Source: Marinobacter qingdaonensis
Lineage (GTDB): Bacteria; Pseudomonadota; Gammaproteobacteria; Pseudomonadales; Oleiphilaceae
DNA: 64,000 bases
Assembly (NCBI RefSeq): GCF_034555935.1
Contig: NZ_JAYDCJ010000001.1
Coordinates: 1-64,000 of the forward strand
Reading direction: 5' to 3'
Numbering within the stretch: position 1 is the first letter of the stretch; each line of letters starts with the position of its first letter. A model generated the notes under the pieces. It was not told the origin of the DNA. It saw only the letters and a program-made list of their open reading frames with translations, and ran no database searches. This document shows positions 29,915-39,263 of this stretch, one piece after another. The position numbers and the translations under genes were made by a program.

Positions 29915-30841
29915 ATGACGACGGCATTCTTTACCCACGACGACTGCATGAAGCACAACATGGGCCCGGAGCACCCGGAATGCCCGGACCGGATCCGTGC
30001 CATCCTCAGCGCTATCGCAGAAACCCCGCTTCAGCAGGACCTGGACTGGGTCCGGCCCGAGGAAGTCACCCGCGATCAGCTGCTGTCCGTGCACCCGGAA
30101 AAGTACCTGCACCAACTCGACCTGATGCAGCCGACCCGCGGCCGGGTGTTCACCGACCCGGACACGGCCATGATGCCGGACACCTTGCGGGCCGCACGAC
30201 TCTCGGCCGGCGCCAACGTCCAGGCCGTGGACATGGTGATGAGCAGCCAGGTCACCAACGCTTTTGTCTGCGCCCGACCTCCCGGCCATCACGCCGAGCG
30301 CGCCAAATCCATGGGCTTCTGTTTCTACAACAACATCGCCCTGGCCGCGATGCGGGCGCTGAATTTCCATCAGCTGGAACGGGTGGCGATCATCGATTTT
30401 GACGTGCACCAGGGTAACGGCACCGTGGACATCGTGGGCGGGGACGAACGCATCCTGATGTGCTCAAGTTTCCAGCACCCCTTCTACCCTCACTCCCACG
30501 TGCACCGGCAGGCGCCCAATATCGTGAACGTGCCCATCCCGGCCGGCTGCGGCGGCATTGCCTACCGCCGGACGGTGGAAGCGGCCTGGTTGAAACGACT
30601 GCAGGAGTTCAAGCCCCAACTGATCCTGATTTCCGCGGGCTTCGATGGCCACCGGTTGGACCCGATGGCGGAAATGAACCTGGAGGTGGACGACTATCGC
30701 TGGCTGACGGAAATGATCGTCAACCTGGCCAGTGACCACGCCAACGACCGGATCATCTCAACCCTGGAGGGGGGCTACCACCTGAAGGCCCTGGCCGAGA
30801 GCGTGGTTGCCCACGTTCAGGTACTGAATTCGGTTTACTGA
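29915..30841 (+). CDS. Histone deacetylase family (class II-like) amidohydrolase
   Basis: 308-aa HDAC/AcuC/APAH-fold zinc amidohydrolase. The signature residues are all present: RPPGHHA (tandem His), DFDVHQGNGT (zinc Asp/His), AGFDGHRLDP (zinc Asp), and EGGYHL near the C-terminus. Possible substrates are acetyl-lysine in proteins or acetylpolyamines. It is divergent from the Pat-type acetyltransferase, with 151 bp between starts, so the two may share regulation. Cytoplasmic; no signal peptide. Confidence 0.9.
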   Translation: MTTAFFTHDDCMKHNMGPEHPECPDRIRAILSAIAETPLQQDLDWVRPEEVTRDQLLSVHPEKYLHQLDLMQPTRGRVFTDPDTAMMPDTLRAARLSAGANVQAVDMVMSSQVTNAFVCARPPGHHAERAKSMGFCFYNNIALAAMRALNFHQLERVAIIDFDVHQGNGTVDIVGGDERILMCSSFQHPFYPHSHVHRQAPNIVNVPIPAGCGGIAYRRTVEAAWLKRLQEFKPQLILISAGFDGHRLDPMAEMNLEVDDYRWLTEMIVNLASDHANDRIISTLEGGYHLKALAESVVAHVQVLNSVY

Positions 30842-30850
30842 CCCGGGCGC

Positions 30851-31762
30851 TCAGCCCGCCGACTCGCCGCCATAACCATTGGCCTGCTGGAGTTCCGGAC
30901 GCTCACCCTGGCGCTGCAGGCGGATATTGGTTCGACGGTTGTCGGCCGGCCGCCGAGACACCGGGTACTGGTCGCCGTGGGCGCGCACGGTGATCAGGTC
31001 CTCCGCCACGCCCCGCGCCTTCAGGTAATCCGCCACCGCATTGGCCCGCTGTTCCGAAAGTGCCCGGTTATCGATGCGGCTGCCCAGGCGGTCGCTGTGG
31101 CCGTCCACGAACACCCGCTCGATGGTGGGATCCGCCAGCACAAAGGCGACAATGTCATCCAGCACCTCGCGATCCCGGGCCGACAGGCTGGTGCTGCCAC
31201 TGGCGAAGGGGATCCGGGAACGCTGGACCTGATCGTAATTGACCGGCAGCAGGTTGGCGGTACAGGCCTGGTAGCTGTGGAACTGCGGCGTGAAGTTGAT
31301 GTTGGACACCTGCACCCGTACCGGACGGCCATCGAACCAGGATTCCCGGGTTACCGTCGGCCGCATGCCTGCCAGAAGGCCCTGCACCACCGCCATCGAC
31401 TGCCGGGAGTCCAGCAGCAGAGGCCGATTGCCGTCAGAAATGGACACCTTGCCCAGCGGCCTGGGCGCCACACCCGGGCGCCACACGGGTGCCTCGACCA
31501 CCAGGTCACCACGGCCGGGTCGCATCAGGGGCGATTCCGACTCCAGAAAGAAAGTTAGCTGCTCGCCGGCCCGATGCCGGAAAACCGCCTTGCCATACCC
31601 AGGTACCTGGTGCACCAGGGTGCACTCGAACACCGACTCCGCCAGGTACCACTGGCTGTTCTCGATGCCGGCACCGTAGCTGGCGGCGCCGGCGGGCGCC
31701 ACCAGGCCCAACGACAGAGCGCCAGAGAGGCCTAGCCTGAATTTTCGGGAGCTGGTTGCCAT
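30851..31762 (-). CDS. motY: Flagellar motor T-ring protein MotY
   Basis: 303-aa OmpA-family protein. A Sec signal peptide ends around PAGAA, followed by a MotY-specific N-terminal domain and a C-terminal peptidoglycan-binding domain (VFVDGHSDRLGSRIDNRALSEQRANAVADYLKARG). MotY associates with the basal body of sodium-type and some proton-type flagella and anchors stators. Position next to pyrC and rnt is the Pseudomonas arrangement (PA3526-PA3528). No other flagellar gene is in the window. Confidence 0.9.
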   Translation of the reverse strand: MATSSRKFRLGLSGALSLGLVAPAGAASYGAGIENSQWYLAESVFECTLVHQVPGYGKAVFRHRAGEQLTFFLESESPLMRPGRGDLVVEAPVWRPGVAPRPLGKVSISDGNRPLLLDSRQSMAVVQGLLAGMRPTVTRESWFDGRPVRVQVSNINFTPQFHSYQACTANLLPVNYDQVQRSRIPFASGSTSLSARDREVLDDIVAFVLADPTIERVFVDGHSDRLGSRIDNRALSEQRANAVADYLKARGVAEDLITVRAHGDQYPVSRRPADNRRTNIRLQRQGERPELQQANGYGGESAG

Positions 31763-31865
31763 AACGGTTTACCGACGCAGACGGACTGTACAAAGATTTC
31801 TTTGGTTAACGGCCCGGCCACCGGGTTCTTTAACCCGGGATACAAAAACAAACATTCGCCCCTTC

Positions 31866-31874
31866 TGGTATAAT
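31866..31874 (+). promoter_or_regulatory. Extended -10 promoter of pyrC
   Basis: TGGTATAAT contains a perfect -10 hexamer (31869-31874) with the extended TGn. Transcription would begin near 31881, leaving a 40-50-base leader before the ATG. A run of seven T and a GGGCC-AA-GGCCC inverted repeat lie in that leader. A 7-bp hairpin (31821-31838) lies upstream. Confidence 0.65.
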
Positions 31875-31924
31875 TCGCAAAATTTTTTTGGGCCAAGGCC
31901 CCCGACTGGACTGCGGACGCTCCG

Positions 31925-32956
31925 ATGACCGAACAGCTTACCCTTACCCGCCCCGATGACTGGCACCTGCACGTACGCGACGATGAGATCCTCAAGGACG
32001 TGGTGCCGGCCACCGCCGCCTGTTTCGGACGCGCCATCATCATGCCCAACCTGGTGCCGCCGGTGACCACCACCGACGCCGCCCTGGCCTACCGGGAGCG
32101 CATCCTCGCCCAGGCCGGCGATACCGGCTTCCAGCCGTTGATGACCCTGTACCTGACCGAGACCACCACCCCGGAAACCATCCGCGAGGCCAAGGCAGCC
32201 GGCGTGGTCGCGGCCAAGCTCTACCCGGCCGGCGCCACCACCAATTCCGATTCCGGGGTCAAGGACATCCGCAACATCTATCCGGTACTCGAGGCCATGG
32301 CCGAGTGCGGCATGCTGCTGCTGGTACACGGCGAAGTGACCGATGCCGACATCGACATCTTCGACCGGGAAAAGGTGTTCCTCGACCGGGTGCTGGCGCC
32401 GACCATGGCCGCCTTCCCCAACCTGAAAGTGGTGCTCGAACACATCACCACCGCCGATTCCGCCGAGTTCGTGCAGCAGCACAGCGGCGATAACCTGGCC
32501 GCCACCCTCACGCCCCAGCACCTGATGTACAACCGCAACCACATGCTGGTCGGCGGCATTCGTCCGCACCTGTACTGCCTGCCGATTCTCAAACGCAACC
32601 GCCATCAGCAGGCGCTGCGGGACGCGGTGGCCAGCGGCGACAAGCGTTTCTTCCTGGGCACCGACTCTGCTCCCCACGCCAAGGACCGCAAGGAAGCCGC
32701 CTGCGGGTGTGCCGGCTGCTACTCCGCCTACGGCGCCATTGGCCTGTACGCCGACATCTTCGAAGAGCTGGGCATCCTCGAAAAACTGGAAGCCTTCGCC
32801 AGCTTCAACGGCGCCGATTTCTACGGCCTGCCCCGCCACACCGACACCATCACCCTGGTGCGCGACCCCTGGACCATGCCGGAGCAACTGCCGCTGGCCG
32901 GAGGCCACATCGTGCCCCTGAAAGCAGGCGAAACCGTTAACTGGCGCCTGGCGTAA
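31925..32956 (+). CDS. pyrC: Dihydroorotase PyrC
   Basis: 343-aa class II dihydroorotase, third step of pyrimidine synthesis. The zinc motif HLH is in [11 protein letters not shown], the carboxylated lysine in [17 protein letters not shown], further His ligands in LLVHGEVTD and VLEHITT, and the catalytic Asp in [13 protein letters not shown]. Length agrees with E. coli PyrC (348 aa). It has its own extended -10 promoter and is followed 41 bp later by rnt. Confidence 0.97.
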   Translation: MTEQLTLTRPDDWHLHVRDDEILKDVVPATAACFGRAIIMPNLVPPVTTTDAALAYRERILAQAGDTGFQPLMTLYLTETTTPETIREAKAAGVVAAKLYPAGATTNSDSGVKDIRNIYPVLEAMAECGMLLLVHGEVTDADIDIFDREKVFLDRVLAPTMAAFPNLKVVLEHITTADSAEFVQQHSGDNLAATLTPQHLMYNRNHMLVGGIRPHLYCLPILKRNRHQQALRDAVASGDKRFFLGTDSAPHAKDRKEAACGCAGCYSAYGAIGLYADIFEELGILEKLEAFASFNGADFYGLPRHTDTITLVRDPWTMPEQLPLAGGHIVPLKAGETVNWRLA

Positions 32957-32997
32957 ACACCCTGACTTTTCATCACACGGCCAAAACCGGAGTTTGA

Positions 32998-33651
32998 GTG
33001 ACTGACGAAACCAAAGAACCGCATCCCATGTCCCGCCGCTTTCGCGGCTTTCTGCCCGTGGTGGTCGATGTGGAAACGGCCGGGTTCAACCCGGAGCGGG
33101 ACGCCCTGCTGGAAGTGGCGGCGGTGCTGCTGACCATGGACGACGACGGCTACCTGCAGCGCGGCGAGACCCACGTGCAGCAGATCGACCCGTTCGAAGG
33201 CGCCAACCTGGAGCAGTCAGCCCTGGACTTTACCGGCATCGATCCGTGGAACCCGGAACGGGAAGCGGTCCCCGAGCGCGAGGGGCTGAGTGAAATTTTC
33301 AGCCCGATCCGCAAGGCGGTGAAAGCGTTCGACTGCAAGCGGGCGGTACTGGTGGGCCACAACGCCACCTTCGACCACAATTTCGTGTTTGCCGCGGCCC
33401 TGCGGGCCGACATCAAACGCAACCCGTTCCACCCCTTCTCGACGTTTGATACCGCGACCCTGGCCGGGCTCGCCTACGGCCACACGGTGCTGGCCCAGGC
33501 CTGCAAACTGGCGGGCATTCCGTTCAGCAACAAGGAAGCCCACTCCGCCGCCTACGACGCGGAGAAAACCGCCGACCTGTTCTGCGGCATCGTCAATCGC
33601 TGGAAAGACCTGGGTGGCTTTCCGCCACCGCTGATCGACGAGACCGAATGA
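32998..33651 (+). CDS. rnt: Ribonuclease T
   Basis: 217-aa DEDDh 3'-exoribonuclease that trims tRNA and other stable RNA 3' ends. The catalytic residues are in VVVDVETAG (D and E), [10 protein letters not shown] (D), and [11 protein letters not shown] (His and D). It begins with GTG, preceded by GGAG six bases upstream; an ATG ten codons in (MSRRFRGF) is an alternative. A strong terminator follows immediately. The order motY-pyrC-rnt is that of Pseudomonas. Confidence 0.95.
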   Translation: MTDETKEPHPMSRRFRGFLPVVVDVETAGFNPERDALLEVAAVLLTMDDDGYLQRGETHVQQIDPFEGANLEQSALDFTGIDPWNPEREAVPEREGLSEIFSPIRKAVKAFDCKRAVLVGHNATFDHNFVFAAALRADIKRNPFHPFSTFDTATLAGLAYGHTVLAQACKLAGIPFSNKEAHSAAYDAEKTADLFCGIVNRWKDLGGFPPPLIDETE

Positions 33652-33656
33652 GCCAT

Positions 33657-33685
33657 AAAAAAACCCCGCCAAGGCGGGGTTTTTT
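33657..33685. terminator. Bidirectional intrinsic terminator of rnt and the acyl-CoA reductase gene
   Basis: A7, then CCCCGCC-AA-GGCGGGG, then T6. Perfect 7-bp GC stem with flanking A and T runs, six bases after the rnt stop and 18 bp past the end of the convergent reductase gene, so it serves both. Confidence 0.92.
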
Positions 33686-33702
33686 ATTTACCGGGGTACG
33701 GG

Positions 33703-35688
33703 TTACCAGTAGATGCCCCGCATGATGGCGGCAAACGCCACCTGCTCGGTGGACACCTTCGGCTTCTGGCCAGACTTGCTGCCTGCCGCGGCCGGTGAAT
33801 CCGGGAACATCCGGTAGCCGGTGTTCATCACGATTTCGCCCATCTTCGGCGCCAGCGCGTGCAGTACCTGGGCAAAGATACCCAGGCGGGTCGCGATGCG
33901 CTTCGGACGGTACACGATCGCCTCGGCCACCATGTCGGCCGCCTCGTCCGGGGTCAGGGTCGGCACCGAATCGTAGATCTTGGTCGGCGCAATCATCGGG
34001 GTCTTCACCAGCGGCATGTTGATGGTGGTGAAGGTGACGTTACGGTCAGACCACTCGGCGGCGGCACAGCGGCTGAAGGCGTCCAGGGCAGACTTGGAAG
34101 CGACGTAGGCCGAGAACCGCGGGGCGTTGGTGAGTACGCCGATGGACGAGATGTTGATCACGTGTCCGCGACGACGCTCCAGCATCTTCGGCGCGAAGCC
34201 CATGACCAGACGCACCGAGCCGAAGTAGTTCAGCTGCATGGTGCGCTCGAAGTCGTGGAAACGGTCAAACGACAGGTCCAGGGACCGACGGATGGAGCGG
34301 CCGGCGTTGTTCACCAGTACGTCGACGTGGCCGTGGTTGTCGAGCACGGTCTGCACGAACCGGTCAGCGTCTTCCATGTCGGAGAAGTCACACTGGTAGG
34401 CGTGTACGCTGGCACCGCGCGCTTCCAGTTCTTCCGCCACTTCTTTCAGACGCTCGGGCTTACGGGCACCGATGACCAGGATCGCGCCCGCGTCGGCCAG
34501 CTTCTGGGCCGTGGCCAGACCGATACCGGAGGTTGCACCGGTGACCACGCACACGCGACCTTCCACGGTCCCGCGCAGGGTGCGGTCCTTGAACAGGTCC
34601 GGGTCGAGGTTACGCTCCCAGTAGTCCCAGATCACCGCGGAGTAATCGGTCAGGCGCGGCACCTCAATGCCGGTGCCCTTCAGCGCCCGCTCGGTTTCCC
34701 GGGCGTCGAAACGGGTCGGGTAGTTGATGAACGACATCACCGAAGGCGGAATGCCCATGTCGTCGAGCACGGCGCTGGTGAGGCGCTTCACCGGCGGCAG
34801 GTTCTTCAGGCTCTGGCGAATGAACGGCGGAACAAAGCCGAACATGCGGGAGTCGATGCGCATGCCCATCTTGGGCGCGTGACCGGCCTCGGAGAAGATG
34901 TTTAGGATCTCGCCAACCTTGTACGGGTCGGAATCCACCAGGTGAAAGCACTTGCCGTCTTCGTCCTCGAGGTGGGCGATGTGATCCATGGCGTTGACCA
35001 CGAAGTCCACCGGCACGATGTTCAGGCGGCCACCTTCGATACCGATGGTCGGTACCCACTGGGGCAGCGCGTGGCGGATCTTCTGGATCATCTTGAAGAA
35101 GTAGTAAGGCCCGTCGACCTTGTCCATTTCACCGGTCTTGGAGTGACCGATGACCATGCCCGGACGGTAGATGCGGAACGGCACCTTGCACTCCTCGCGC
35201 ACCACCTTCTCGGATTCGTGCTTGGTGAGCAGGTAAGGATGGTCGAGCTTCTCGGCCTCCTCGAACATGTCCTCGCGGAAGGTGCCCTTGAACATGCCCG
35301 CGGCAGCGATGGAGGAGACGTGGTGGAAATGCTTGGCGCCCATGGCCTCGGCCGCGTTCACGGCGGCCCGGGTGCCTTCGATGTTGGTGGCCTGCTGGGC
35401 CTCTTCGTCGGCGCCCATGTCGTAGACCGCCGCCAGGTGGAAGAAATGATCGATCGTTCCTTCCAGGTCTTTCATGGTCTTGGCGTCGATACCAAGGTTC
35501 TTACTGGTGAGGTCGCCAATCACCGCCTTGACCTGAGTCTCGTCCGCACCCCAGCGCTCGCGCAGCACGTCCAGTTTGCCCTGGGATTGCTCACGTACCA
35601 GCACGTGCACGGTACCCCCACGTGCCAACAGTTTTTCAACGAGAAAACGGCCAATGAATCCGGTGCCACCCGTCAGGAAATAGTTCAT
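33703..35688 (-). CDS. Fatty acyl-CoA reductase (alcohol-forming), Maqu_2507-like
   Basis: 661-aa double-domain reductase. The N-terminal extended SDR domain (GGTGFIG near residue 7, YLLTK active site) is joined to a C-terminal classical SDR domain (VTGATSGIGLA, then YVASK). Sequence and length match from memory Maqu_2507 of Marinobacter aquaeolei VT8, shown to reduce fatty acyl-CoA or acyl-ACP to the fatty alcohol with NADPH in two steps, supplying alcohol for wax esters. I use ATG 35688 (MNYFLTGG), preceded by AGGGTGG, not the 18-residue upstream extension. A wax ester synthase is not in this window. Its upstream DNA carries a pair of inverted repeats. Confidence 0.95.
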   Translation of the reverse strand: MNYFLTGGTGFIGRFLVEKLLARGGTVHVLVREQSQGKLDVLRERWGADETQVKAVIGDLTSKNLGIDAKTMKDLEGTIDHFFHLAAVYDMGADEEAQQATNIEGTRAAVNAAEAMGAKHFHHVSSIAAAGMFKGTFREDMFEEAEKLDHPYLLTKHESEKVVREECKVPFRIYRPGMVIGHSKTGEMDKVDGPYYFFKMIQKIRHALPQWVPTIGIEGGRLNIVPVDFVVNAMDHIAHLEDEDGKCFHLVDSDPYKVGEILNIFSEAGHAPKMGMRIDSRMFGFVPPFIRQSLKNLPPVKRLTSAVLDDMGIPPSVMSFINYPTRFDARETERALKGTGIEVPRLTDYSAVIWDYWERNLDPDLFKDRTLRGTVEGRVCVVTGATSGIGLATAQKLADAGAILVIGARKPERLKEVAEELEARGASVHAYQCDFSDMEDADRFVQTVLDNHGHVDVLVNNAGRSIRRSLDLSFDRFHDFERTMQLNYFGSVRLVMGFAPKMLERRRGHVINISSIGVLTNAPRFSAYVASKSALDAFSRCAAAEWSDRNVTFTTINMPLVKTPMIAPTKIYDSVPTLTPDEAADMVAEAIVYRPKRIATRLGIFAQVLHALAPKMGEIVMNTGYRMFPDSPAAAGSKSGQKPKVSTEQVAFAAIMRGIYW

Positions 35689-36074
35689 CGATTTTCCACC
35701 CTGCATGTTGCTCAGTTGTTTTCTATCCTTGCCGCGACCCATTAAGACTAAAGTCGTAGAGTCATCGGGAACGACGGCATTGTACGTAAATGCATACCTG
35801 ATGTATCGAACTTTTTTAGAGCAATTACTCTGTAAGCCTTTGTTTTTGTTAGAGCTATTACTCTAAAATCAGGCGCCACGCCGTCTCGCGAGCCCGTCCG
35901 TTACATAGACACAACGGTTCTGAGACTAGCACATGAATCGAACTCTGCCCGCCTCAAATCCGGATTGGCACAAAGCAATGAAACCGGCTGCCAGCAATGC
36001 CATAATCGGGGGCTTAGCGAGATGCCGGGCTCGGCCCTGGCACACCCCATTCCTGCACTTCCGGATCCTGAACC
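35689..36074. other. Divergent intergenic region upstream of the acyl-CoA reductase gene
   Basis: 386 bp without a convincing gene; small ORFs here (for example 35933-36157) have no ribosome site. The half nearest the reductase is AT-rich and contains the paired inverted repeats. On the minus strand a TACAAT hexamer is visible in ACGTACAATG (near 35780-35790) as a possible -10, without a good -35. The half nearest 36075 is GC-rich and has no recognisable promoter. Confidence 0.55.
35816..35866. promoter_or_regulatory. Paired inverted repeats upstream of the acyl-CoA reductase gene
   Basis: Two related sites in direct orientation, 33 bp start to start (about three helical turns): AGAGCAATTACTCT within 35816-35833 and TTAGAG-CTATTA-CTCTAA at 35849-35866. 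The second has perfect 6-bp arms. They share AGAGC-(A/T)-ATTACTCT at 13 of 14 positions. They lie 128-178 bp upstream of the reductase start, a plausible operator position. Regulator unknown. Confidence 0.6.
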
Positions 36075-36374
36075 ATGGCCAAAGACAACCCCAATACCGA
36101 ACGCTACATCACCATCGCCCGCGCCTGCCTGAAAGCGATCAACGACACCGCCGATAACGCCGGTAGCCGCGAGCAGAAGATTCAGGCCGTGTACGAAGCG
36201 ATTGATGGCGCCTTCCAGGCAGAATTTGCCGACTACCGCCAATCCGTTGCCATTATGGCGACCGTATTGGAACGTATTGCTTCCGGGCAGCTGGACGCCG
36301 ACAAAGCCGCCGACCTGGCACGCAAGACGCTCGACCAGCAGCCGGAGAGCACCCGCAACGCCCTGATGCACTGA
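36075..36374 (+). CDS. Hypothetical helical protein
   Basis: 99-aa protein, predicted all-helical, no signal peptide or membrane segment and no motif I recognise (YITIARACLKAINDTADNAG...LDADKAADLARKTLDQQPEST). Codon use looks coding and the next gene starts 35 bp later on the same strand, but no good ribosome site precedes the ATG. Probably a real small gene, possibly co-transcribed with the M16 protease. Function unknown. Confidence 0.65.
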   Translation: MAKDNPNTERYITIARACLKAINDTADNAGSREQKIQAVYEAIDGAFQAEFADYRQSVAIMATVLERIASGQLDADKAADLARKTLDQQPESTRNALMH

Positions 36375-36409
36375 CCGCCTGAGTAACCGCACTGGATGAA
36401 CGAGGTTCT

Positions 36410-39262
36410 ATGAGCACTGGTACCCGAATGCACCGCCATGCCCACACCGCCATCGTCAGGACCCTGCCCCTGCTGACCCTGCTGTTGGTCAGCGTCCTCG
36501 CCCAGGCGATGGAGGCGCCGCGCAAGAGCCCGGCCGACGACAACGACTACCGATTCATCGAGCTCGACAACGGTCTGAGGGCGATTCTGGTCTCCGATCG
36601 TCAGGCCGACAAAGCGGCAGCCTCCCTCAACGTCGCCGTGGGCAGTGGCGACGACCCGGCCGGTCGCGAAGGCATGGCACATTTCCTCGAGCACATGCTG
36701 TTCCTGGGTACCGAGAAATACCCGGAGCCGGGCGAGTACCAGCAGTTCATCAAGAGCCACGGCGGCAGCCACAATGCCTTTACGGCGTTCCAGGACACCA
36801 ACTATTTCTTTGATGTCGAAGCCAGGTTCCTGGAGCCGGCCCTGGACCGCTTCGCCGAGCAATTCGCCGCGCCGCTGTTTACCCCGGAACTGGTGGACCG
36901 GGAACGCAACGCGGTGCATTCCGAGTTCAGCTCGAAACAGAAAGAAGACGGGCGCCGGTTCTATTCGGTCAAGAAAGCGGCCAGCAACCCGGACCATGCC
37001 TTCAGCCAGTTCGCCGTCGGCAACCTGAGCACCCTGGCCAACACCGAGGAGCAACCGCTGCGGCCGGACCTGATCGAATTCTGGAAGAGCCATTACTCGG
37101 CCAACCTGATGACCCTGGCGGTCTACGGGCCTCAATCCCTGGACGATCTGGAGCAGATGGTTCGCAGCCGCTTCAGCGCCATCGAGAACCGCAACCTGAC
37201 AGCAAAAACCTTTCCGCAGCCGCTGTACCAGCCCGAGCAACTGCCGGCCAAGGTCACCGCCGACGCCATCAAGGACGTCCGCAGCCTGAGTCTGTCCTTC
37301 CCGATTCCGTCCCAGGACGACAAGTACCGCACCAAACCGGCCAGCTACGTCGCCAACCTGCTCGGGCACGAGGGCCCCGGCAGCCTGTTCGACGTGCTCA
37401 AGCGCGCCGGTCTGGTGGAAAGTCTGTCGGCCGGGTTGGGCATGGACACCGGCGACAACGCCACCCTGGAAGTCAGCATGACCCTGACCCCCGCCGGCCT
37501 GGCGCAGCAGGACGACATCCTCCCTCTGGTGTTCGACTACATCGACCGCATCCGCGAGGAAGGCATCAGCGAAGAGCGTTTCCGGGAAATGCAGCAACTG
37601 GCCCAGATCGACTTCCGCTTCCGCGAGCAGGGCGAGCCGGTGCACGAAGCCACGTCCCTGTCCCGGCAGTTGCGCTACTACCCGGCGGAGGACGTGCTGA
37701 GTGCGCCTTGGCTGCTGGAGCGCTACGCGCCGGAGCAATACCGGGCCATCCTGGAGCGACTCACCCCGGACAACGTCATGGTGTTCGTCCTGGCGCCGGA
37801 CCCGGCGCTGGATCAACCGGCCCAAACCCCCTGGTACGAAGCCGAATGGCAGCGACAGCCGCTGAACCCGACCGCACTCACCGAGCAGCGGTTGCCGGAG
37901 TTGGCCGCCCAGCTCAGCCTGCCCTACGCCAACCCGTTCATTCCCGAGGACCTGGACATGGTGGCCGGCGCGACCATGGAGCAACCGGCCCTGCTGGCCA
38001 GTCCCGGCGGCCTGGATCTCTGGTTCGCCCGCGACACCCGATTCGACACTCCCAAGGCGAACGTATTCATCAGCCTGCGCACGCCGGCGGCTCGGGTGTC
38101 GGCTCGCAGCAGCGTGCTGACCCAGCTGCTGGTCGACGCGGTCAACACCAACCTCAACGCCTGGGCCTACTCGGCGCGGCTGGCCGGACTGGATTACAGC
38201 GTGTACCCGCACCTGCGCGGTATCACCGTGCGCGTGGGCGGCTATAACGACAAGCTGCACACCCTGATCAACCGCATCCTGATGCAGCTGGCCAACCCGA
38301 CCCTGACCCAGCAGCGTTTCGACATCGCCCGCCAGAACCTGGTGGACAGCCTGCAGAACAAGGCCAAGGACCGACCGGTGGAACAGACCTCCGAGTTCGT
38401 CCAGACCGCGCTGATCGAGGGTGCCTGGCCGACCGAGGATAAGCTTGAGGCCGCGCGCCAAGTATCCCTGGACGAGCTGAAATCGTTCTCCGAGGCGCTG
38501 CTCTCGGAAGTGGACCCGGTGGTGCTGGCCCACGGCAACCTGTCCCGCGCCTACACCCTGAACCTGGCCCAGCAGATCCGCGCCATCGTGCTGAAAAACA
38601 GCACCATGGCCGAGGTGGAACGCAGCCGGGTGCGGCAGCTACCGGCGGAGGAAACCCAGGTCACCCTCGACGTCCGCCACCCGGACACCGGCTACACCCT
38701 GTACATGCAGGGCGAGAACACCGGGTTTGCCGAGCGGGCGCGGTTCCGCCTGCTGGCCCAGATCATCAGCAGCCCGTTCTACGAGGATATTCGCACCACC
38801 CGGCAGCTGGGCTACATCGTGTACGCGACGCCGTTCGAGATTCTGGAAACGCCAGCACTGGGTTTTGTGGTGCAGTCGCCCAAGGCCACCCAGGCGCAGA
38901 TCGACCAGGCGGTTCGGGAATTCTCGGCGCAGTTCGAGGCCCGGCTCGCGAGCATGGACCAGGCCAGCCTGAACCGGGAAAAGCAGGCGGTGATCAGCAA
39001 ACTGCTGGAGCGGGATCGCCAGCTTGGCGACATCTCCGGCCGCTACTGGCGTGAGATCGACCGCGCCGCCACCGATTTCGATTCCCGGGAACGACTGGCC
39101 GAGGCGGTACAGGCGGTGAAAAAGGACGCGTTGCTGGAAACCTTCCGGGAGGCGGTTCTGAACCGGGAGCGCACGCTGCGGGTAGTCACCGGTCAGAGTG
39201 ATCAGAACGCCGACAGCGCCCTGAGCTTGTTACTGGCCCAGCCGCCGGTACCGGCCAGCTGA
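36410..39262 (+). CDS. M16 family zinc metalloprotease (pitrilysin-like)
   Basis: 950-aa inverzincin protease. The signal peptide spans about residues 15-33. The active site is H91-F-L-E94-H95 in the HxxEH motif, with a downstream Glu ligand in RERNAVHSEF. Four repeated M16 domains are expected at this length; the C-terminal half has the substrate-binding motif region TTRQLGYIVYATPF. The closest family is E. coli protease III (PtrA), which is periplasmic and digests small peptides. Ribosome site GAGG before the ATG. It converges on the DUF2064 gene with a one-base gap. Confidence 0.92.
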   Translation: MSTGTRMHRHAHTAIVRTLPLLTLLLVSVLAQAMEAPRKSPADDNDYRFIELDNGLRAILVSDRQADKAAASLNVAVGSGDDPAGREGMAHFLEHMLFLGTEKYPEPGEYQQFIKSHGGSHNAFTAFQDTNYFFDVEARFLEPALDRFAEQFAAPLFTPELVDRERNAVHSEFSSKQKEDGRRFYSVKKAASNPDHAFSQFAVGNLSTLANTEEQPLRPDLIEFWKSHYSANLMTLAVYGPQSLDDLEQMVRSRFSAIENRNLTAKTFPQPLYQPEQLPAKVTADAIKDVRSLSLSFPIPSQDDKYRTKPASYVANLLGHEGPGSLFDVLKRAGLVESLSAGLGMDTGDNATLEVSMTLTPAGLAQQDDILPLVFDYIDRIREEGISEERFREMQQLAQIDFRFREQGEPVHEATSLSRQLRYYPAEDVLSAPWLLERYAPEQYRAILERLTPDNVMVFVLAPDPALDQPAQTPWYEAEWQRQPLNPTALTEQRLPELAAQLSLPYANPFIPEDLDMVAGATMEQPALLASPGGLDLWFARDTRFDTPKANVFISLRTPAARVSARSSVLTQLLVDAVNTNLNAWAYSARLAGLDYSVYPHLRGITVRVGGYNDKLHTLINRILMQLANPTLTQQRFDIARQNLVDSLQNKAKDRPVEQTSEFVQTALIEGAWPTEDKLEAARQVSLDELKSFSEALLSEVDPVVLAHGNLSRAYTLNLAQQIRAIVLKNSTMAEVERSRVRQLPAEETQVTLDVRHPDTGYTLYMQGENTGFAERARFRLLAQIISSPFYEDIRTTRQLGYIVYATPFEILETPALGFVVQSPKATQAQIDQAVREFSAQFEARLASMDQASLNREKQAVISKLLERDRQLGDISGRYWREIDRAATDFDSRERLAEAVQAVKKDALLETFREAVLNRERTLRVVTGQSDQNADSALSLLLAQPPVPAS

Positions 39263-39263
39263 T

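Noticed and set aside
35816..35866. PsrA or FadR box upstream of the acyl-CoA reductase
   Set aside because: The repeats (AGAG...CTCT) do not fit the GAAAC/GTTTC pattern I remember for PsrA, nor the E. coli FadR consensus.
35933..36157. 74-aa plus-strand ORF
   Set aside because: No ribosome site, overlaps the better-supported gene at 36075 in another frame, and composition is not convincing.
36233..38533. 766-aa open frame on the minus strand
   Set aside because: Antisense to the M16 protease, whose HxxEH motif and signal peptide are clear.
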